The position numbers and the translations under genes were made by a program. A stretch of DNA of 64,000 nt from Ignelater luminosus (Eukaryota > Arthropoda > Insecta > Coleoptera > Elateridae), in the NCBI GenBank assembly GCA_011009095.1, contig VTPC01090550.1:309632-373631 (forward strand), read 5' to 3'. Below, piece after piece: positions 59,781 to 64,000 of this stretch. The notes under the pieces are model-generated. The model did no database searches and had not been told where the DNA came from. It saw only the letters and a list, made by a program, of their open reading frames with translations. Positions within the stretch are counted from its first letter, which is position 1; each line of letters opens with the position of its first letter.

Positions 59781-61844
59781 CTGGAAAGAAAGAAAACTCT
59801 ATTAGACATCATTAAGGAAAGCACATTTCATCAACAACAAAACAGAAAATCATTTTACAGATTACATTACATTAGGTTTTTGCTTTTTTCTGGTTCTTCT
59901 GCGCACCTTCCCAGAAAAATTCAAAATTCATAACCCATAACTCAAATTTAAATTAATAAATTGAAAATAAATTAATCTAAACTAGGCGATTTGGTGTCCA
60001 ACGTAACTAATACTCATTTAGAATTCTTCTTTGGTAGATACAATTTAATAAATTTTAATGAATAGGATTTATTTTTAAAACATGAACATATTGTAACCAC
60101 TTATATAAGAAAAGAAAACAAGTAAGTACCTTTCACATTAAAAGATTATTGTAGAAAATTTCTGCAACTATAAGGTTTAACCTTGTTATCGCTTTAGTAT
60201 GAACCAGTCTAGCTCAATTGGTTAGGTTGTGAATCATTCTATAATGAAGAAAGCATACCCTCTAATGGGACAAATGAAAGGTGGCGTTACCTCCAAACAT
60301 GAGCAAATATGTATACAACTCCAAAACAAACTAGCAGTAGTAAACTTGCCAAATAAATAGACTAATAATATATTAAACGCTGTAAGTATAAAGAGTACAA
60401 ACAATAATATAAATAAAAAATCAACCAAACATTTGTATATGAAATAAACAAGTATAGATATCGCAGTGAAGTTCTCTTCCACAAAAGCTAACTAGGATAG
60501 GATCTAATAAATAAATAATAATAACTCGATATGTTGATAAATAAATAAATTTTCTATTGAATTATAAATATGCAAAGAAACAAATTTCTGGGACTAATGT
60601 TATTCGTGCATTTAGGAGGATCGAAGGGCAACAAAACCCTTTATACATGTATCAAAATGTTAAAACTCGCAAGTCATTAGAAATGTTAACATAAACGCTA
60701 AAGCCAAACAAAATTCAATTTTGCTAAGGAAGGATACTTTACAAGTCAAAATAAACCGCTGTAAACGCACATACAAAAAAGTAACAGCAACCACCATCTG
60801 ACGGATCCAAATGAGACAAACATCAACACCAACACACATCCTGTCCCTCAATTAACCTAACCAACTTCCTTAATCATCCACCACCAATGACCAATTTCCA
60901 TGTTGTATGATCACCAGGCTCTAACACTCAGAATAAGTTACGATTACCGGTACCAGAACCATTAAAAATTCTTTAATCGCCCACTACCAACGACCAAAGT
61001 TCCTTATCTGTAGGATAAAACGGTTGATTAGTGTTGAAGTTATGTTCAATTTTTCTATGAACTCTTAAGAGACCACGCTGGGCGGAAACTAAAGGTGTCA
61101 TGCACAAACCTTAGGATCCAAGGAAGCTGTGTTCAAAGTCTGGTCGAAATCGGTCAAATGGGCGATATGGGATGGACAGACGCATAGACAAACATACAAT
61201 TACCAAAATATAAAGTAGCTACCGCTACGAAACAATTCAGTTTTCTAAATGGTCTAATACAAGTATAAACTCCATGAGCAGCCCTGCTAACTGCATTTAA
61301 AAAAGTCGGAAGTAATTAAATGCGCTTTTTGTAGTCAATAGTAAGTAAAATTCAATAAATGCTAGATCACAAGATACTTGTAGGCTCCGAATGTTCAGAG
61401 CATGTGCCGTTTAGATCAAGTCAAATCCAGGTTGAAATAACAAACAATAACAAACACGCACAGATCTTGCAAAGCTGTGATAATTAAGAATTAACATAAA
61501 GTTATCCATCTTTGCTATTGCTGTACTCCCCTTAGAGCGTGTCCACGAAGAAATTTTGCTTCCAAATGACAGCAAAATAATAAAAAATATTACGGGTACG
61601 ATAAAAGGATTTATACTACCTGGGGCATTCACGATGATTCAAACAAAACAGGGATGAGTTTTCAAAACTATGTGCTTGCCGCTCCTATCCCATGTGACAA
61701 CCAATCGTTTCGTTTTTAATTAAAATCAAAACAACATCCAGAGGTAGAGAGATAATCACAGAATCAACCTCAACCAGTTGAATTTTAATTTGCATTATTG
61801 TTTAATTAAAAAATTAAATAAATCAGAGCAGTAAAGGACGAAAA
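59781..61844. other. 5' flank or first intron of Shank
   Basis: This is upstream of exon a in transcription. The acceptor at 59781 means it is intronic if an upstream exon exists. At 60205, TAGCTCAATTGGTTAGG resembles a tRNA-type internal promoter A box, but no convincing B box or cloverleaf follows. At 61125-61205 a stretch with GGTCGAAATCGGTCAAATGG and GACAGACGCATAGACAAACA looks like the 3' part of a dispersed insect repeat. No promoter can be pinned. Confidence 0.4.
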
Positions 61845-63525
61845 TAATCAAGTAAGTCAAGAAGTATGAGAAACATTCTACTCAAGGAAATTCGAGCAAG
61901 AAGCCAATGTGGAGGATCCAGGAGTAGAACAAGAAATAAATAATGAACAACAAAGAAGAGAAGAGGAACACCTCCTAGAAGGTATCACAAGGGAAGAAGT
62001 AAAAGAAGCTGTAAGAAAGATAAAAATCGGAAGAGCAGGTGGGGAAGACAATATGGAACCTGAGCTGATAAAGTGGATGGGAAAAAATGAATAAGGTGGT
62101 TATGGGTAATATCCGATGAATCATGGAAGCAGCTGCAGATACCAGAAGATTGGAAAAGCAACCTTATAGTGCCAATATATAAAAAAGGGAACCACCTGAA
62201 CTGTGACAACTACAGAACAATACACTTATCATCAGTGAGTTTCAAGGTATACACTATATAGAGTAGTGGAAAACAAACTAAGGAGAATAGTTGGAAATAA
62301 GCTGAACGAGGAACAAACAGCAACCAGACCCAATATATACATGCTGAGAAACATTATAGAAAATAGAATGGAAGAAGGGAAAGAACGAATTCTAACATTT
62401 ATAGACCCACGAGCAGCATTTGACACAGTAGACAGAAGAACGATATGGAAATGTTTGAAGGAACTGGAAGTACCACCCAAGCTAATAGAAGTCACCAGAA
62501 GAATATATAAAACAATAAAACAAAAAGTACAAATAACCGGGAAAAGATCAAAAGCATTTCGAATGGATAGAGGACTAAAGCAGGGAGATAGCTTAAGCTC
62601 GCTGCTATTTACAGTAGTGATGGACAGAATAAGTAAGAATATAAAAAAAGGATAGGGGAACTAGACACAAAAATTGAATACAGAAACATGCAACCTGTTA
62701 AGATGAATAATATTTATGATGTATGCAGATAATGTAGTCATCATAGCCATCACAATACAGAAAATACACAAACTAGTGGACATATAGGAAAGAGAGACAG
62801 ATAAAATGAACATGGAGGTAAATACCAGTAAGAGTAAGATAATGATAATAAACGAAACACAAGACAGGCAGCACAACAGGGATATTAACTGTAAAAGAGA
62901 AATATTAGAAAGAGTGAGTCTGTACGAATACCTGAGAAATATAATAACGGAGGATGGGAAGACAGATACAGAGATAAGCAATAGAGCGCGAAAGGGGATG
63001 AAGTTAAACTATTCTTTAAATAGAACCACAATTGGGAAAAAGTTAAACCGAGAACGTATAACACAGTCATTCTGCCCACAATCCTGTATGCTAGCGAGAA
63101 CTGGGTAATACAGAAAAAGCATGAAAGCAGAATTAATGCTATGGAAATGAAATATTTATGACGAATAGCAGGGAATACGAAATGGAACAGAATTCCAAAC
63201 GAAAGAATCAGGGAAATGGTGCAACAAGAACCCATAATGAGAAAAATAGAGAAACGTCAGTTAGAGTGATATGGACATATAATAAAGATGCACCCAGAAA
63301 AATTAACAAAGAAAGTACACGAGATGGGAACAACAAGGAAAAGAAGAAAAGGAAGACTCAGGAAGACCTGAAAATATAGGAAGATCGAGAGGGAAGATCG
63401 TAGAAGAGATGAAAGTATTAGCAAGAGACAGAAAAGGATGAAAAAAATGGACAAATGGAGATGTGGATTCCTAAATCCGACACTCGAAAGGGTATAAGGA
63501 ATAGAGAAGAAGAAGAAGTTTAATT
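61845..63525 (+). mobile_element. Non-LTR retrotransposon relic (reverse transcriptase to 3' end)
   Basis: The element lies upstream of Shank on the opposite strand. Its 3' edge is the short (GAA)n run near 63504-63520, typical of LINE tails. The 5' half, including the endonuclease, is absent. The broken reverse transcriptase gene is described separately. Confidence 0.82.
61909..63390 (+). pseudogene. LINE reverse transcriptase pseudogene with altered catalytic box
   Basis: Fragments follow the family order. EEVKEAVRKIKIGRAGGED is at 61995. IPEDWKSNLIVPIYKKGN is at 62136 in a shifted frame. EEQTATRPN is at 62307, FIDPRAAFDTVDRR (first catalytic Asp) at 62398 and GLKQGDSLSSLLFTVVMDRI at 62572. 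The YADD box then reads YADN at 62719-62730. Next come SKSKIMIINET at 62830, SENWVIQKKHESRINAMEMK at about 63092-63150 and MRKIEKRQLEWYGHIIK near 63240. Several frameshifts and stops occur. The second Asp of the catalytic pair is Asn (GAT AAT), so this copy would be inactive even if the frame were whole. It resembles arthropod RTE/CR1-like elements; the clade is not settled. Confidence 0.85.
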
Positions 63526-64000
63526 AAGACCAACGTTAATACCAACACTAATACCCTATAGTTGCATACAGGCAATAATCACTAAAAATTAACAAAAAGG
63601 TATAACTGACTATCTCAGTCTAGAACTTGTTACAGAATGACACATTGAAACAAAGAACCATCAAAAAGGACCTTGGGGAGCAGTGAAGAAAATTTTAAAT
63701 GAATTCTACACAAGTTAATGAGTTTAATTACTTTTATGAAAGGTGCAAAAAAGTAGATGTTACAGTTTCAAGCAGTTATTTCCAAAATGTTCGAGAAAGA
63801 AACAGAACAATGGTTTTAAATAATAAAATAAAATTTTGTTGTCTCGCCTCTGCTTTAGAATAAAGTCAAAGTAGTTCACGATTGCTTTACACTGGTATTT
63901 TGCTGCAGTACAAAATACAAAATCAGTTTATGATTGTAAGGATCTGCTTAAACTACTAACTTCGAAGTCGATGCAATACAAACTAATATTATAATCAATA
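63526..64000. other. AT-rich flank, nothing recognised
   Basis: This is the sequence past the LINE tail, with no open frame or repeat that I can trace. Confidence 0.5.

Noticed and set aside
60190..60300. A tRNA gene or tRNA-derived SINE
   Set aside because: TAGCTCAATTGGTTAGG looks like an A box, but no proper B box, acceptor stem or cloverleaf follows at the right distance.

Overview
The window looks like a piece of a large, AT-rich, repeat-laden insect genome. It carries GT-AG spliced exons of an animal synaptic scaffold gene, and arthropod-type hAT, mariner/Tc1 and LINE relics. A beetle is my guess, but the sequence alone cannot prove the order. There are no bacterial-type operons, ribosome binding sites, CRISPR arrays, or rRNA/tRNA genes that I can support.

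Only one host gene is recognisable: the 5' part of Shank (Prosap), on the minus strand. Three coding exons join in frame. Exon a (59609-59780) holds the probable start codon at 59758, exon b is 15807-15932 and exon c is 7720-7900. Together they encode about 152 residues: the whole Shank N-terminal (SPN) domain and its linker toward the ankyrin repeats. The ankyrin, SH3, PDZ, proline-rich and SAM parts must lie beyond coordinate 1. The introns are about 43.7 kb (15933-59608), 7.9 kb (7901-15806) and more than 7.7 kb (1-7719). Nearly the whole window is therefore Shank intron plus 5' flank.

The introns and flank are filled with decayed mobile DNA. From left to right I see: a hAT relic with near-perfect 8-bp target duplications (2009-3789); a DUF4817-type mariner-like relic with unusually long inverted ends and a GC-rich array inside it (5101-6358); a MITE (8835-9154); a GC-rich array (13470-13745); a second DUF4817 relic, itself hit by a 116-bp MITE and running into a 1-kb GC-rich array (17272-19105); a TA-flanked MITE (21008-21356); a 2.3-kb foldback element (27133-29392); a LINE 3' end with RNase H (34505-34970); a composite GC-array module (40225-40905) beside a deleted mariner (40933-41785) and another Tc1/mariner relic (42040-42560); a CpG-rich patch with 120-bp tandem repeats (43840-44600); a tandem pair of about 227-bp satellite-like monomers (45745-46150); a smaller foldback (47838-48572); a second 2.3-kb foldback (51371-53722); another inverted repeat (57626-58092); and a LINE reverse-transcriptase relic (61845-63525) upstream of Shank.

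None of the transposon genes is intact, and I found no functional undescribed gene system. The most novel-looking items are structural. One is a family of GC-rich modules with a 9-bp period and conserved ends, present at five places in otherwise AT-rich DNA. The other is the pair of giant foldback elements lying within one Shank intron, which would give long hairpins in the Shank pre-mRNA.
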